40,742 nucleotides of DNA, taken from Thiotrichaceae bacterium. Its GTDB lineage: Bacteria; Pseudomonadota; Gammaproteobacteria; SZUA-140. The stretch's first letter is position 1. Every line of letters starts with the position of its first letter. Location of the stretch: positions 1 to 40,742 of the forward strand of contig NVTY02000026.1 in NCBI GenBank assembly GCA_002401765.2, read 5' to 3'. The notes beneath the pieces were generated by a model. It was given only the letters and a program-made list of their open reading frames with translations. It had not been told where the DNA came from and ran no database searches. Shown piece by piece: positions 19,781 through 28,417 of this stretch. A program made the position numbers and the translations under genes.

Positions 19781-20022
19781 TGAAAATAGCTCCCTTAGTT
19801 ATCGCCACTGTATTAATGACTATCACAAACGCAGCCATGGCTGAAGATGCCGTAGAACTCAAGACCACCTTTATCCAAGGCAATAAAGAGCTACCGCAGA
19901 TCATCTATATCGTCCCCTGGAAATCGATCGAGAAGATCAATACCAAACAGGAAAAGCTTGTGTTACATAGCCTTTTTGGCGATATATTTGATCCAGTCAC
20001 GTCACAAGAGCTTAAGCAATAA
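19780..20022 (+). CDS. Small exported protein, last gene of the TPR operon
   Basis: This 80-residue protein has a typical Sec signal peptide (MKIAPLVIATVLMTITNAAMA, cut after AMA). The short mature domain contains the segments FIQGNKELPQIIYIVPWK and FGDIFDPV. The ATG overlaps the previous stop by one base, so it is very likely co-translated with the TPR lipoproteins. I do not recognise a named family. Its constant position behind the TPR genes could be tested by gene-neighbourhood comparison. Confidence 0.7.
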   Translation: MKIAPLVIATVLMTITNAAMAEDAVELKTTFIQGNKELPQIIYIVPWKSIEKINTKQEKLVLHSLFGDIFDPVTSQELKQ

Positions 20023-20496
20023 AGTGTAATACTGCCTCACTACAAAACAACTTTCACTAGAGATTAACAGCAAGCAACTCTCTCACCATTACCGGCAGAT
20101 ACATCCTGTGTTTCTCTGGCATCACTCTCTTCTCACTTCCTTGAGATTTGTTTGTTCTGTTTAGTCTATCTTTTACTTATCGCCAAAAGGAAATGCACCC
20201 AGGGCCATTTCACCCTTGGGTACTGGTATCCAGAGACCACTGAACTCGCCGGTTTTAACAACAATGGTCCATGTGTTCTGCCCCCTTGATGGCACATTGA
20301 TCAGCGCAGTGAATGAGCGCTTTCGCGTGGAAGCTGATATTGGACGAAAAATCAATGGCAGCTGCCCCATTGATCAAAATGAATTTAGGCATCACCCGCC
20401 ATATCAATGTAGAATGACCTGCATGCCACATTGGCCTTTTGAGTAGTAACCGTAGTAAACAATGAGTCTACATAGCGATTGCACATGCCTAGGATA
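20023..20496 (+). other. Gap between the TPR operon and the pentapeptide gene
   Basis: No intact gene is seen. On the minus strand a 65-codon frame (20370-20173) reads protein-like (RSFTALINVPSRGQNTW, GEFSGLWIPVPKGEMAL) and may be the tail of a lost gene, but it has no supported start or known family. The end of that frame overlaps a copy of the dispersed REP-like repeat at 20221-20252. Confidence 0.35.
20221..20252 (+). repeat. REP-like dispersed repeat, copy A (partial)
   Basis: The stretch contains ATCCAGAGACCACTGAACT, which is shared with small changes by copies at 21375 and 37819. Only the central part of the element is recognisable here. Confidence 0.5.
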
Positions 20497-21249
20497 ATGA
20501 AAAAGATACCGCGAATAATTACCACCCTGTTACTCCTGTCAACCACTAGCACCCTGGCATTGGCAGCCTGCGACGACCCTCCAGGCAAGGGGGTGATCTG
20601 GATTGGTTGTGATAAACAAGGCATCGACTTGCGCGGACTCGATCTGCGTGGTGCCACCCTAACACACACGAATTTTAGCGGTGCAGATCTCAGAGACACT
20701 AGGCTGAGCGGAGCCGAATTTAATTTCGCCGATCTCAGCAGTGCCAGATTAGAAAACGCCCGCCTCAACAAGGCGCGCTTCGTCAGTGCAAACATGACCA
20801 ATGCCACACTCAATGGCAGTTTTCTTAATGGCGCTAAACTGGATCGCGCCTTGCTGGATAAGGCCCAATTCAAAAATGCCAAGATGCAAGGGGCGAGCCT
20901 TTACCAAAGCAGCCTTATCTCCGCCAACTTAAGCGGCGCAGACTTACAAGACGCGGAACTGACCCAGGCAACACTCACCGGGGCCAACCTCTCTGCCGCC
21001 AATCTTTCAGGCGCTAATCTTGAGCAGGCTATTCTGGAAGATGCTGTCATGAAAGACAGTAATTTGCACAAGGCCAATCTAAAAAATGCCAACCTTCAGT
21101 TTGCAGATCTCAGCAATGCTGATTTAAGCATGGCGATTCTTGTCGACGCATTATTAAGTGAAACGAACCTTAAAGGGGCTCGTCTTGACAAGGCCCAGTG
21201 GGTAGACAGAAAGCGCTGTCGCACCGGTTCAATTGGCCAATGTGACTAA
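20497..21249 (+). CDS. Secreted pentapeptide-repeat protein
   Basis: This ~250-residue protein starts with a signal peptide (MKKIPRIITTLLLLSTTSTLALA). LAAC right after it also fits a lipobox, so it may be lipidated. A short Cys-containing segment (CDDPPGKG...WIGC) leads into about 30 pentapeptide units of the A(D/N)LxX type from residue ~45 to ~235 (NLSGADLQDAEL, ANLSAANLSGANL). These form a right-handed quadrilateral beta-helix. The tail VDRKRCRTGSIGQC has two more Cys, possibly pairing with the N-terminal ones. In-frame starts further upstream (20479, 20485) lack the typical signal and ribosome-binding site. The role is unknown; similar secreted proteins are usually annotated only by the repeat. 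Confidence 0.85.
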   Translation: MKKIPRIITTLLLLSTTSTLALAACDDPPGKGVIWIGCDKQGIDLRGLDLRGATLTHTNFSGADLRDTRLSGAEFNFADLSSARLENARLNKARFVSANMTNATLNGSFLNGAKLDRALLDKAQFKNAKMQGASLYQSSLISANLSGADLQDAELTQATLTGANLSAANLSGANLEQAILEDAVMKDSNLHKANLKNANLQFADLSNADLSMAILVDALLSETNLKGARLDKAQWVDRKRCRTGSIGQCD

Positions 21250-21579
21250 ACCTGAAGAAATCGAAAAGGGAGACTTAGCCGAATATCCATCTTAATCAAT
21301 CCAATGACGGATTAATAATCAGAGAGTCACATTGAGCGCTTAAGCTGGATGTCCAGTTGGTTTAGTTGGTTGCTCGTCATACCGGCGAAGGCCAGTATCC
21401 AGAAACCACTGAACTAGCAGCGATAGATGCTGGTATTTCAAGCGCACCTCCTTGAGAAAATCAACAACACGGCCCCCATTTATCCTGACCCCGTCGCGTT
21501 CATGCGGCACAATGCGCTGTCGCTTATTGACGCCCTACTTTAAACACCTTACGCATTGTGATCTGGCCCCGGTTTATTT
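21250..21579 (+). other. Gap between the pentapeptide gene and xthA
   Basis: This is convergent intergenic space, downstream of both flanking genes. It contains REP-like repeat copy B and no supported gene. I see no hairpin with a T-run. Confidence 0.4.
21375..21440 (+). repeat. REP-like dispersed repeat, copy B
   Basis: The element begins CGTCATACCGGCGAAGGCC and continues with TATCCAGAAACCACTGAACT, then AGCAGCGATAGATGCTGG. The CCAGTATC near the start and GATGCTGG near the end form an imperfect inverted repeat, so the unit can fold into a hairpin. It aligns over its full length with copy C at 37819, with small gaps. Confidence 0.7.
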
Positions 21580-22344
21580 TTAGATCTTTAAATCAACCGA
21601 CACCGGACAATGATCCGAGCCATGAATGTCATTGTGAATCTCCGCATCTTGTACATTGGGTAATAGACTGGGCGAAGTCAGAAAATAATCGATTCTCCAG
21701 CCAACATTATTTTTTCGGGCACCGGCACGATAACTCCACCAGCTGTATTTAATTTCGTCGGGTTTGACGTGGCGATAGGTATCGACAAAACCAGCCGTGA
21801 TCAGGTTGTTCAGACCATCAATTTCTTCTTGCATATAGCCCGCGCTTTTATTGTAATTTGGCTTGGGGCGTGCTAAATCGATTGCGGTATGGGCGACATT
21901 TAAATCACCGCAGACCAATACCGGCTTACTTTGCTCTAGCGCCTTGAGGTACTTCAGAAATTCGGCATCCCACTGCTGGCGATAACCCAGGCGTTTTAAT
22001 TCGCTGCCAGAATTGGGCGTATAAACCGTCACCAGATAAAAATCCTCGTACTCAGCGGCGATGACCCTCCCTTCCTGGTCGTGCTCGGCTATGCCCAAGC
22101 CATAGCGCACTGCCAGTGGTTCTTTGCGACTGAGTATGGCCGTGCCCGAATAGCCTTTCTTGAGCGCAGAATGGGTGTAGAGGTAGTAACCACTCACATC
22201 AATCAGCGCTTCGGATACCTGGTCGCACTGCGCCTTGGTTTCCTGTAAACACAGCACGTCAGTGGCCAGGGTCTCCAAAGAAGTGACGAAGTCTTTCTTT
22301 AGTGCGGCTCTAATGCCGTTTACGTTCCAAGAAACAATGCGCAT
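21580..22344 (-). CDS. xthA: Exodeoxyribonuclease III (AP endonuclease, XthA family)
   Basis: This 254-residue member of the exonuclease III/endonuclease-exonuclease-phosphatase family repairs abasic sites and 3' blocks in DNA. Catalytic blocks are present in order: WNVNGIRA (residue 6-13, metal/Asn), LQETKA (catalytic Glu), YTPNSG, GDLNVAHTAIDLARP (Asp/Asn pair), GWRIDYFL and the terminal GSDHCPV (catalytic His). The start MRIVSWNVNG is the family standard, so the ATG ending at 22344 is preferred over an ATG ten codons upstream. It is transcribed away from the jet genes and is an ordinary housekeeping gene, marking the left boundary of the defence island. Confidence 0.96.
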   Translation of the reverse strand: MRIVSWNVNGIRAALKKDFVTSLETLATDVLCLQETKAQCDQVSEALIDVSGYYLYTHSALKKGYSGTAILSRKEPLAVRYGLGIAEHDQEGRVIAAEYEDFYLVTVYTPNSGSELKRLGYRQQWDAEFLKYLKALEQSKPVLVCGDLNVAHTAIDLARPKPNYNKSAGYMQEEIDGLNNLITAGFVDTYRHVKPDEIKYSWWSYRAGARKNNVGWRIDYFLTSPSLLPNVQDAEIHNDIHGSDHCPVSVDLKI

Positions 22345-22579
22345 AGGAGTTAGCCTTCCATTCAAAAAAGGCACATATTAGCATGTTTAGCTCATTACTC
22401 ATGTGCTTTGCGAGCACGCCACCTGACGCAACAAGAAAGAAGAAAGGGGTCGGTGACAATTCACTTCGATTCCGCCAATGGCTTCGGTGCAATGGTAATA
22501 GCGTAGCCCCCGCAATAGCCCCAGGCCGCACATTCAGGTTAGGATAAGGGCCTTAATTCAACGAAGTACAAAACGGCCC

Positions 22580-24112
22580 GTGTCCTCAACCGCATTCAAT
22601 TACGTTACCGCCGAAAAATCTGCTCTTTATCGCGCGGTGATGCAGGTGTTCACCACGGCAAAGACCCACTTCATTGTTCATCTTCGTCCAGAGGAGATCA
22701 TTGAACGTCTCGGCACTAATAGCACTTATTCACCAGAAGAGATCCCGGCAGCACTGGAACAACTGGTCGCATGGCGCAACCTGCTGGCACAGCCCGATAC
22801 CGGCCGCGTCACCACGGTGGAAGATTTCTACCGCGCCCGCCATCTCTATCAACTCTCTCGCCAGGGTGAAGCGGCCGAGGCGGCACTGGCTGTTTTCGAT
22901 GCGTTGTTAGGGCGTCGCGGCGCATTGCAGGCGGTGGCGTTGCGCGATATTCGTGACACCTTGATCGCTATCGAACAGCTCTGTCATGAAACTGAAATTG
23001 ACGTCGGACGAGTCCACGCCCTGTTGCGTGATCTTAGCCGCGTATTTGAAGATCTGGCCGACAACGCTCAAGCATTTATGGCGGGGCTGGGCCGCGCACT
23101 GGATCTGCGCAGCATCGACCGCGAGGCTTTCCTCGCCTACAAAGAGAAGGTCATCGACTACCTAAAACGCTTTATTGGCGACCTGGCGGTACTCTCCCCC
23201 GACATCGCCCAACTGATCCGCAATCTCAACAGCCCCATCGAAAGACTCTTGATCCTGGTCGCCACGCGTGAGGCCGAAGATCTGGCCCCCGACATGAAGC
23301 GGGATGAAACAACTGAGACAAAGCCGCCACCATTAGAGCAGACGCTGCAACATTGGCGCGACCATTGGCAAGGTTTGCAGGCCTGGTTTATCGGCAACCC
23401 TGGCCACCCCTCCCAGGCCTCGGTGCTTCAATCCAGCGCCCGCCATGCCATCTTGCGACTACTGGAGGCGGTGGTTCGGCTGAATGAACAACGCTTGGGG
23501 CGTAGTGATCGTTCGGCTGATTTTCGCACCCTGGCGGGCTGGTTCATGCAGTGCGAAGATGATGGCGAGGCACACCGTTTGTGGCGCGCCGCATTTGGCC
23601 TCACGGCGGCGCGCCATCTCAGCATTGATGAAGAGACCCTGAGCGCACGAGAACAAGACCCCATTGCAACGCAACGTTCATGGTGGGATGCGCCGCCCCT
23701 CACCATTAACCCACGCCTACGCGCCACCGGCAGTTACGCCCGCCGTGGTGCTGCGGCTCAAATCCGCGACCGCAGCAAAGAGAAAACAGCATTGGCGGAG
23801 CAGATTGCCCGCGAAAGTGAAGAGGCGCGCCAGGCACGTCGTCTTCTGGCCACGGGCGAAACCACCACCCTCAGCGCCATCGGCAAACTGGATGAAGGCA
23901 GCTTTCGTTATTTTCTACGCCTGTTAGGCGAAGCACTGGCCACTGCTGAAAACAGCGAAGCAGCAATCCTCACCACCACCGGCGACGGCGCGATTGAGAT
24001 CGAAATGAGACCACTGGCCGCAGACCAATGCGCCAACATCCATAGCCCCTTCGGTACCTTTTCGGGCCGTGATTATCAGATTCGCATCACTGATCTGGAG
24101 GGCCTAGTGTAG
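22580..24112 (+). CDS. jetA: Wadjet type III subunit JetA (DUF2397/TIGR02677)
   Basis: This 510-residue protein matches TIGR02677 (DUF2397), the kleisin-like subunit JetA of type III Wadjet, an SMC-family complex that detects and cleaves circular plasmid DNA. Recognisable parts are FNYVTAEKSALYRAVMQVF at the start, then a winged-helix region ending ARHLYQLSRQGEAAEAAL, helices with LLRDLSRVFEDLADNAQAFM near 150, and a C-terminal part with ARESEEARQARRLLATGETTTLS near 415. The start is GTG at 22580. The stop overlaps the jetB start by one base, giving a coupled pair. G+C is clearly higher than in the inserted cargo that follows jetB. Confidence 0.88.
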   Translation: MSSTAFNYVTAEKSALYRAVMQVFTTAKTHFIVHLRPEEIIERLGTNSTYSPEEIPAALEQLVAWRNLLAQPDTGRVTTVEDFYRARHLYQLSRQGEAAEAALAVFDALLGRRGALQAVALRDIRDTLIAIEQLCHETEIDVGRVHALLRDLSRVFEDLADNAQAFMAGLGRALDLRSIDREAFLAYKEKVIDYLKRFIGDLAVLSPDIAQLIRNLNSPIERLLILVATREAEDLAPDMKRDETTETKPPPLEQTLQHWRDHWQGLQAWFIGNPGHPSQASVLQSSARHAILRLLEAVVRLNEQRLGRSDRSADFRTLAGWFMQCEDDGEAHRLWRAAFGLTAARHLSIDEETLSAREQDPIATQRSWWDAPPLTINPRLRATGSYARRGAAAQIRDRSKEKTALAEQIARESEEARQARRLLATGETTTLSAIGKLDEGSFRYFLRLLGEALATAENSEAAILTTTGDGAIEIEMRPLAADQCANIHSPFGTFSGRDYQIRITDLEGLV

Positions 24113-25332
24113 TGAGCAACCATCATCTCTTTGATGTACTCGAACAAAACCGTCGCGATGAACAACAGCGAGCATTGCGTGCCTTGCTTGCTCGGCCCAT
24201 GCTACTTCACACCCACCCGGCCTACCCTCTGGTACGCAAACATGCCGACACACTGCGCCAATGGCTCAATCGCGAGACCGGTTGGGCCTTGATCATCGAG
24301 GATGATTTTGCCCGTTTAAGCAAACGCGTCGCCGACCATAGCGACACCACTCGCCCGGCCCGGCTGAGCAAACCGAGCGGCGCACCGCCCTTCAGCCGTC
24401 GCCGCTACGCACTCACCTGCCTGGCACTGGCCGAACTGGAGCGCGGCGAAGCACAGATCACCCTCGGCCGCCTTGGCGAGGCGATCTGCCAGGGGGCCGC
24501 TGATCCCAGCCTCAAAACACAAGGGCTACAATTTTCCCTGGAAGAGCGCAGTGAACGGCGCGACCTGGTGGCTGTGGTTCGGCTGCTGCTTGAGCTGGGT
24601 GTGCTCAACCGCGTCACCGGTGATGAAGACTCGTTTGTCCATGCCCAGCAAGATGTGCTCTACGATGTCAATCGCCGCCTGCTCTCATCACTACTGGTGG
24701 CGAGCCGTGGCCCCTCTCTGGTAGGGCATGAGCTGGATGAAGAGACACCCTCACTGTCACAACGCATCGCCGCCATCACCGCAACCTTTGTGCCCGACAC
24801 GCTTGATGCACGTAACACCGCCCTGCGCCGCCGCCTGACCGCGCGGCTATTAGATGATCCGCTGCTCTACTGGGACGAACTCAGCGAAGAGGAACTCGCC
24901 TACCTCACCAGTCAACGCCCCCATATCGCCCGTCGTATCCGCGAAGCAACTGGGCTGATGGATGAAGTGCGCGCCGAAGGGATGGCGATGGTCGACCCCA
25001 CGGGTGATCTGAGCGATGAATGCCTGCCTAGCGAAGGCACCGAAGGCCACGCCACCCTGCTGTTAGCCGACTACTTAGCCGCGCAACGCACACTGCAACC
25101 GCTAGAGACACTACATCAACAGATGCGACGCTGGATCGACGAGTACCGCCGCTACTGGAAAAAATCAGTGCGCGAAAACGGAGCCGAAGTCGAGCTATGC
25201 CACAGCGCATTGCAACGGCTGAAAGCGCTACGTTTGGTAGAAATTTCTAGCGACGGCGTTCAGGCGCTGCCCGCCATCGGTCGCCATGTTTTGGGAGAGA
25301 CAACCATTGTTGGCAAGCAGAAAACGTCATGA
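24112..25332 (+). CDS. jetB: Wadjet type III subunit JetB (DUF2398/TIGR02678)
   Basis: This 406-residue protein matches TIGR02678 (DUF2398), the second, winged-helix (KITE-like) subunit of type III Wadjet. Visible blocks are RRDEQQRALRALLARPML near residue 14-31, LIIEDDFARLSKR near 63, PFSRRRYALTCLALAELERG near 90, and RDLVAVVRLLLELGVLNRVTGDE near 150. GTG is the start and overlaps the jetA stop. In a normal operon jetC would follow at once. Here 5.6 kb of unrelated genes separates jetB from jetC. Confidence 0.88.
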   Translation: MSNHHLFDVLEQNRRDEQQRALRALLARPMLLHTHPAYPLVRKHADTLRQWLNRETGWALIIEDDFARLSKRVADHSDTTRPARLSKPSGAPPFSRRRYALTCLALAELERGEAQITLGRLGEAICQGAADPSLKTQGLQFSLEERSERRDLVAVVRLLLELGVLNRVTGDEDSFVHAQQDVLYDVNRRLLSSLLVASRGPSLVGHELDEETPSLSQRIAAITATFVPDTLDARNTALRRRLTARLLDDPLLYWDELSEEELAYLTSQRPHIARRIREATGLMDEVRAEGMAMVDPTGDLSDECLPSEGTEGHATLLLADYLAAQRTLQPLETLHQQMRRWIDEYRRYWKKSVRENGAEVELCHSALQRLKALRLVEISSDGVQALPAIGRHVLGETTIVGKQKTS

Positions 25333-25373
25333 ACCACCCTGAGGCTGGCCATACAATAGCCGCTGCACTAACC

Positions 25374-25401
25374 TTGCACATGCTATGTCACCTGTTATAC
25401 T
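25374..25401 (+). promoter_or_regulatory. Predicted promoter of the XRE/PHP-ATPase/AlbA_2 module
   Basis: TTGCAC (25374-25379), a 16-base spacer and TATACT (25396-25401) form a good sigma-70 promoter right after jetB. Transcription from it would begin near 25408, so the ATG at 25385 cannot be the start for this transcript and the ATG at 25436 is favoured. It implies that the cargo module has its own promoter rather than depending on jetAB. Confidence 0.55.
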
Positions 25402-25435
25402 TTTCAGATTCAAGATCGCAAACAAACATAGCGAA

Positions 25436-25666
25436 ATGATCACAAGCCCAAACACTTTTTCGAAACGAGTAAAAGAGACCCGCAAGCAACTGGGGCTTAC
25501 TCAGGAAGCGCTTGCCCATGAACTAGGGGTCAGTTTTGCCACCATAAATCGCTGGGAAAACGCAAAGACAGTTCCGTTCAAGCTCGCTCGTAAACAGTTT
25601 GACGCTTTCTGCGAGAAGATGGAGAAGCAAAAAAAGTTGAAGTTGCCTCCAAAGGGTGAGAGGTAA
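25436..25666 (+). CDS. XRE-family HTH regulator
   Basis: This 76-residue protein is essentially one Cro/CI-type helix-turn-helix: RVKETRKQLGLTQEALAHEL, then GVSFATINRWENAKTVP. The tail is short and lysine-rich (KMEKQKKLKLPPKGER). An upstream in-frame ATG at 25385 would add 17 residues, but it lies inside the predicted promoter. The gene is followed 40 bases later by the PHP-ATPase gene, so it probably regulates this module. G+C is lower than in jetAB. Confidence 0.85.
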   Translation: MITSPNTFSKRVKETRKQLGLTQEALAHELGVSFATINRWENAKTVPFKLARKQFDAFCEKMEKQKKLKLPPKGER

Positions 25667-25706
25667 TTAGGTGAAAGATCCAAAGCAAGTTGCACGGAGA
25701 TGACTT

Positions 25707-28403
25707 ATGCCTGAGAAATACACCAAAGCAAGATTTTGGAAATGTGCCTTGCAGGTGAACCCGGCTAGCTACATCGCCTATCGGGGTGAAGATCATGGCA
25801 TGACGGAAGAACAGTACAATCAGGAACTCTTGCAAGTTGCCAAGGACAATAACATCAAGATCATCGGAGTAGCGGATCATGGCAATGTCGATGGCATAGA
25901 TGCCATTCGTACCTTAATGAATGCGAATGGCATTATTGTTTTCCCTGGGTTCGAAATCGCCTCCACCGAAAAGGCACACTTTGTCTGTCTATTCTCAGAA
26001 GGGACCTCCAAAGATCAACTCAATCGTTATTTGGGGGCGCTGGGCCTCACGAACCCTGACGATGGTGTCTGGCCATCCAATCTTGGCGGCAATGATCTAC
26101 TTGCAAAAGTTGATAAGCTGGGCGGAATCGCGTATGCGGCTCACTGCACCGATGATAGTGGCGTGCTAAAACAGAAGCTTGTGCATGTCTGGCAAAACCC
26201 TCTACTCAAAGCAGCTCAGATACCTGGAACACTGGATGACCTTAAAAACGAAACAGGCAACGGCTACCGGCAAATCCTGCTAAACAAAACACCCGAGTAC
26301 CGACGGGAACTGCCCGCAGCCATTATTAACGCCAAAGATGTAGCCACACCACAAGACCTGGGAAATCCCAAAGCGTCCTCTCTTATCAAGATGACCAATC
26401 CCGGCTTTGACGCTTTCAAGTTGGCTTTTCAAGACCCAGAATCACGGGTGCGATTAAACAGTGATGTAATAGAAAAATACTATTCCAGAATAGAATCACT
26501 ACAAGTAACGGGCGGTTATCTGGACGGTCTCTCTATCGAATTTTCAGAACACCTGAACGCTGTCATCGGTGGCCGCGGCACCGGCAAGTCAACCTTGCTG
26601 GAATGCATCCGTTATGCCCTTGAACTAGAGCCAATCAGCAAAAACGCCTCAAAGCAGCATTACGAGATTATCAAGGAAAATCTGGGTAAATCCAAAGCTC
26701 GAATCGAATTAAAAATCCGCTCATCCAAAATGAATGGCAAGCGATTCACCATTGCCCGGCGCTATGGTGAAAGCGCCAGCATAAAAGATGAAAACGGCAC
26801 TATTTCCCCCTTTACGCCCGCTGACCTATTGCCTGAGATTGAGCTGTACGGACAGAGTGAAATTTATGAAATTGCTCAGGATGCGGATGCTCAACGCAAG
26901 TTGCTAGCCCGTTTTTTGGAGTCAGGACAGGCTGATACCCAAGGAGCGGGCACAAGCAGCGAGGGACAAATTAAAAATATTCTGGAAGCCTTGGCTGAAA
27001 ACAGAGCTAAACTTGTAGAAGCATTAAGCAATATCGCTTCTACAGAGGATCAGTTATCGCGTTTACCCAAACTAGAAGAGCAGGTTAATCAGTTCAAATC
27101 CCTTGGGCTTGAAGATAAACTAAAAATCATTCCGTTACTGGAAACAGAAAAACGATTATCAAAACGGGTTTCTGATGAAGAGTTGGCGCATCTGAAAGCG
27201 GCCTTTTCTGCCATTCAGGAGGTCTTACCCGACACCGTTTTTCTCAGCGACACCGCATTAAAAAATCTTCCTCATGCAACGATACTAGAAAAAATTCGAG
27301 TCGAACTCGATAAACTAAAGCGTGAAACAGAAACCACGCTAACTCAGTGGCAAGAGAAATTTACCGCATCAAAAACAGCTATTGGCTCACTCATCGAATC
27401 ACTGAACATTGGTATCACTAGTGAGGACGATAAGTTAGAGACAACCTTTAAGGGGCTACCTTCTAGCGAAGGAAAGAGCGGCCGTGAAATTGGTTTTGAG
27501 TTTCAAACGCTCCTGAAAGAGATCGAGAAAATCAAACCGAGGCAAGCAACAGCCAAGACCCAGCGAAGCATTGTTGAAGTGCTGGAGAAAAAACGCAAAA
27601 ATTTCTTATTTGAACTGTCCGAACATCGATCCACGCGCTCTTCCCAGTTTGAGCGATCCCTTAAGCGCTTGAATAAAAAGCTCAAAGGAAAATTAAAGCT
27701 CACCATTCTCCCTGAGTCTGACCGAACACCTGCCGTTACATTTCTGATGCAATGTGGCCTGGAAGGTGTCGGAGAAAAGCGTCTTGCATGGATAAATGAT
27801 CAGGATGATTTCTCCCCGGTCAAACTTGCTGAACTCATCCGGGAGTCACAAAAAGAAGGGCTAGCATCTGGAGTGGAACTGTATGTCTTACCGGGAATCA
27901 CACCAACTGTTGCAAGCGCATTGACTAAGTTAACGCATATCCAAATTTTACAGTTAGAAGAATTGGAACTACCAGATATCATTCGTATTGAATTAAATAT
28001 TGCGCATGAGGGCGCAGAAAATTTTCGGTTATTAAACAAACTCTCAACTGGCCAGCAGTGCACCGCTATTTTGCACCTTTTATTATTGCAAAATAGGGAC
28101 CCTCTTATTATGGATCAACCAGAAGACAATCTGGACAATGCCTTTATCGCCGACCGTATTGTGGCTGAGTTACGCTCAGAAAAAATAGCCCGCCAATTTA
28201 TCTTCGCGACCCATAACGCCAATATTCCGGTATTTGGTGATGCCGAGTGGATTGGAGTTTTTGAGGCGCATGAAGGACAGTCTTACATGCCCGCAGAATC
28301 GCAAGGTGCGATTGATGTGCCGCAGGTTAGAGACAACGCCGCAAATATACTTGAAGGTGGTAAAACGGCTTTCAATCAGCGTAAAGCAAAGTATGGCTTT
28401 TAA
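25707..28403 (+). CDS. PHP-domain/SMC-like ATPase (TrlF-like), candidate defence effector
   Basis: This 898-residue protein has two parts. Residues ~10-250 look like a PHP phosphoesterase: VADHG (Asp57-His58), FPGFEI (Glu83), AHF (His91) and AYAAHCTDDSG near 150. The first metal motif, usually H-x-H, reads LQVNPAS here, so both histidines are missing. Residues ~265-898 are an SMC/RecN-like ATPase: Walker A GGRGTGKS (288-295), coiled coils near 430-660, a LSTGQQCTAIL signature near 780, Walker B PLIMDQPED (Asp803, Glu806) and ATHNANIPV. GGAG precedes the ATG by 7 bases. PHP-ATPase proteins of this type occur in defence islands. The target, whether DNA, RNA or nucleotides, is unknown. Confidence 0.8.
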   Translation: MPEKYTKARFWKCALQVNPASYIAYRGEDHGMTEEQYNQELLQVAKDNNIKIIGVADHGNVDGIDAIRTLMNANGIIVFPGFEIASTEKAHFVCLFSEGTSKDQLNRYLGALGLTNPDDGVWPSNLGGNDLLAKVDKLGGIAYAAHCTDDSGVLKQKLVHVWQNPLLKAAQIPGTLDDLKNETGNGYRQILLNKTPEYRRELPAAIINAKDVATPQDLGNPKASSLIKMTNPGFDAFKLAFQDPESRVRLNSDVIEKYYSRIESLQVTGGYLDGLSIEFSEHLNAVIGGRGTGKSTLLECIRYALELEPISKNASKQHYEIIKENLGKSKARIELKIRSSKMNGKRFTIARRYGESASIKDENGTISPFTPADLLPEIELYGQSEIYEIAQDADAQRKLLARFLESGQADTQGAGTSSEGQIKNILEALAENRAKLVEALSNIASTEDQLSRLPKLEEQVNQFKSLGLEDKLKIIPLLETEKRLSKRVSDEELAHLKAAFSAIQEVLPDTVFLSDTALKNLPHATILEKIRVELDKLKRETETTLTQWQEKFTASKTAIGSLIESLNIGITSEDDKLETTFKGLPSSEGKSGREIGFEFQTLLKEIEKIKPRQATAKTQRSIVEVLEKKRKNFLFELSEHRSTRSSQFERSLKRLNKKLKGKLKLTILPESDRTPAVTFLMQCGLEGVGEKRLAWINDQDDFSPVKLAELIRESQKEGLASGVELYVLPGITPTVASALTKLTHIQILQLEELELPDIIRIELNIAHEGAENFRLLNKLSTGQQCTAILHLLLLQNRDPLIMDQPEDNLDNAFIADRIVAELRSEKIARQFIFATHNANIPVFGDAEWIGVFEAHEGQSYMPAESQGAIDVPQVRDNAANILEGGKTAFNQRKAKYGF

Positions 28404-28417
28404 GGTAAGAATAAATC

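Noticed and set aside
20385..20882. 165-codon minus-strand frame opposite the pentapeptide gene
   Set aside because: Its Leu/Ala/Ser-rich repeats are the antisense image of the pentapeptide codons.
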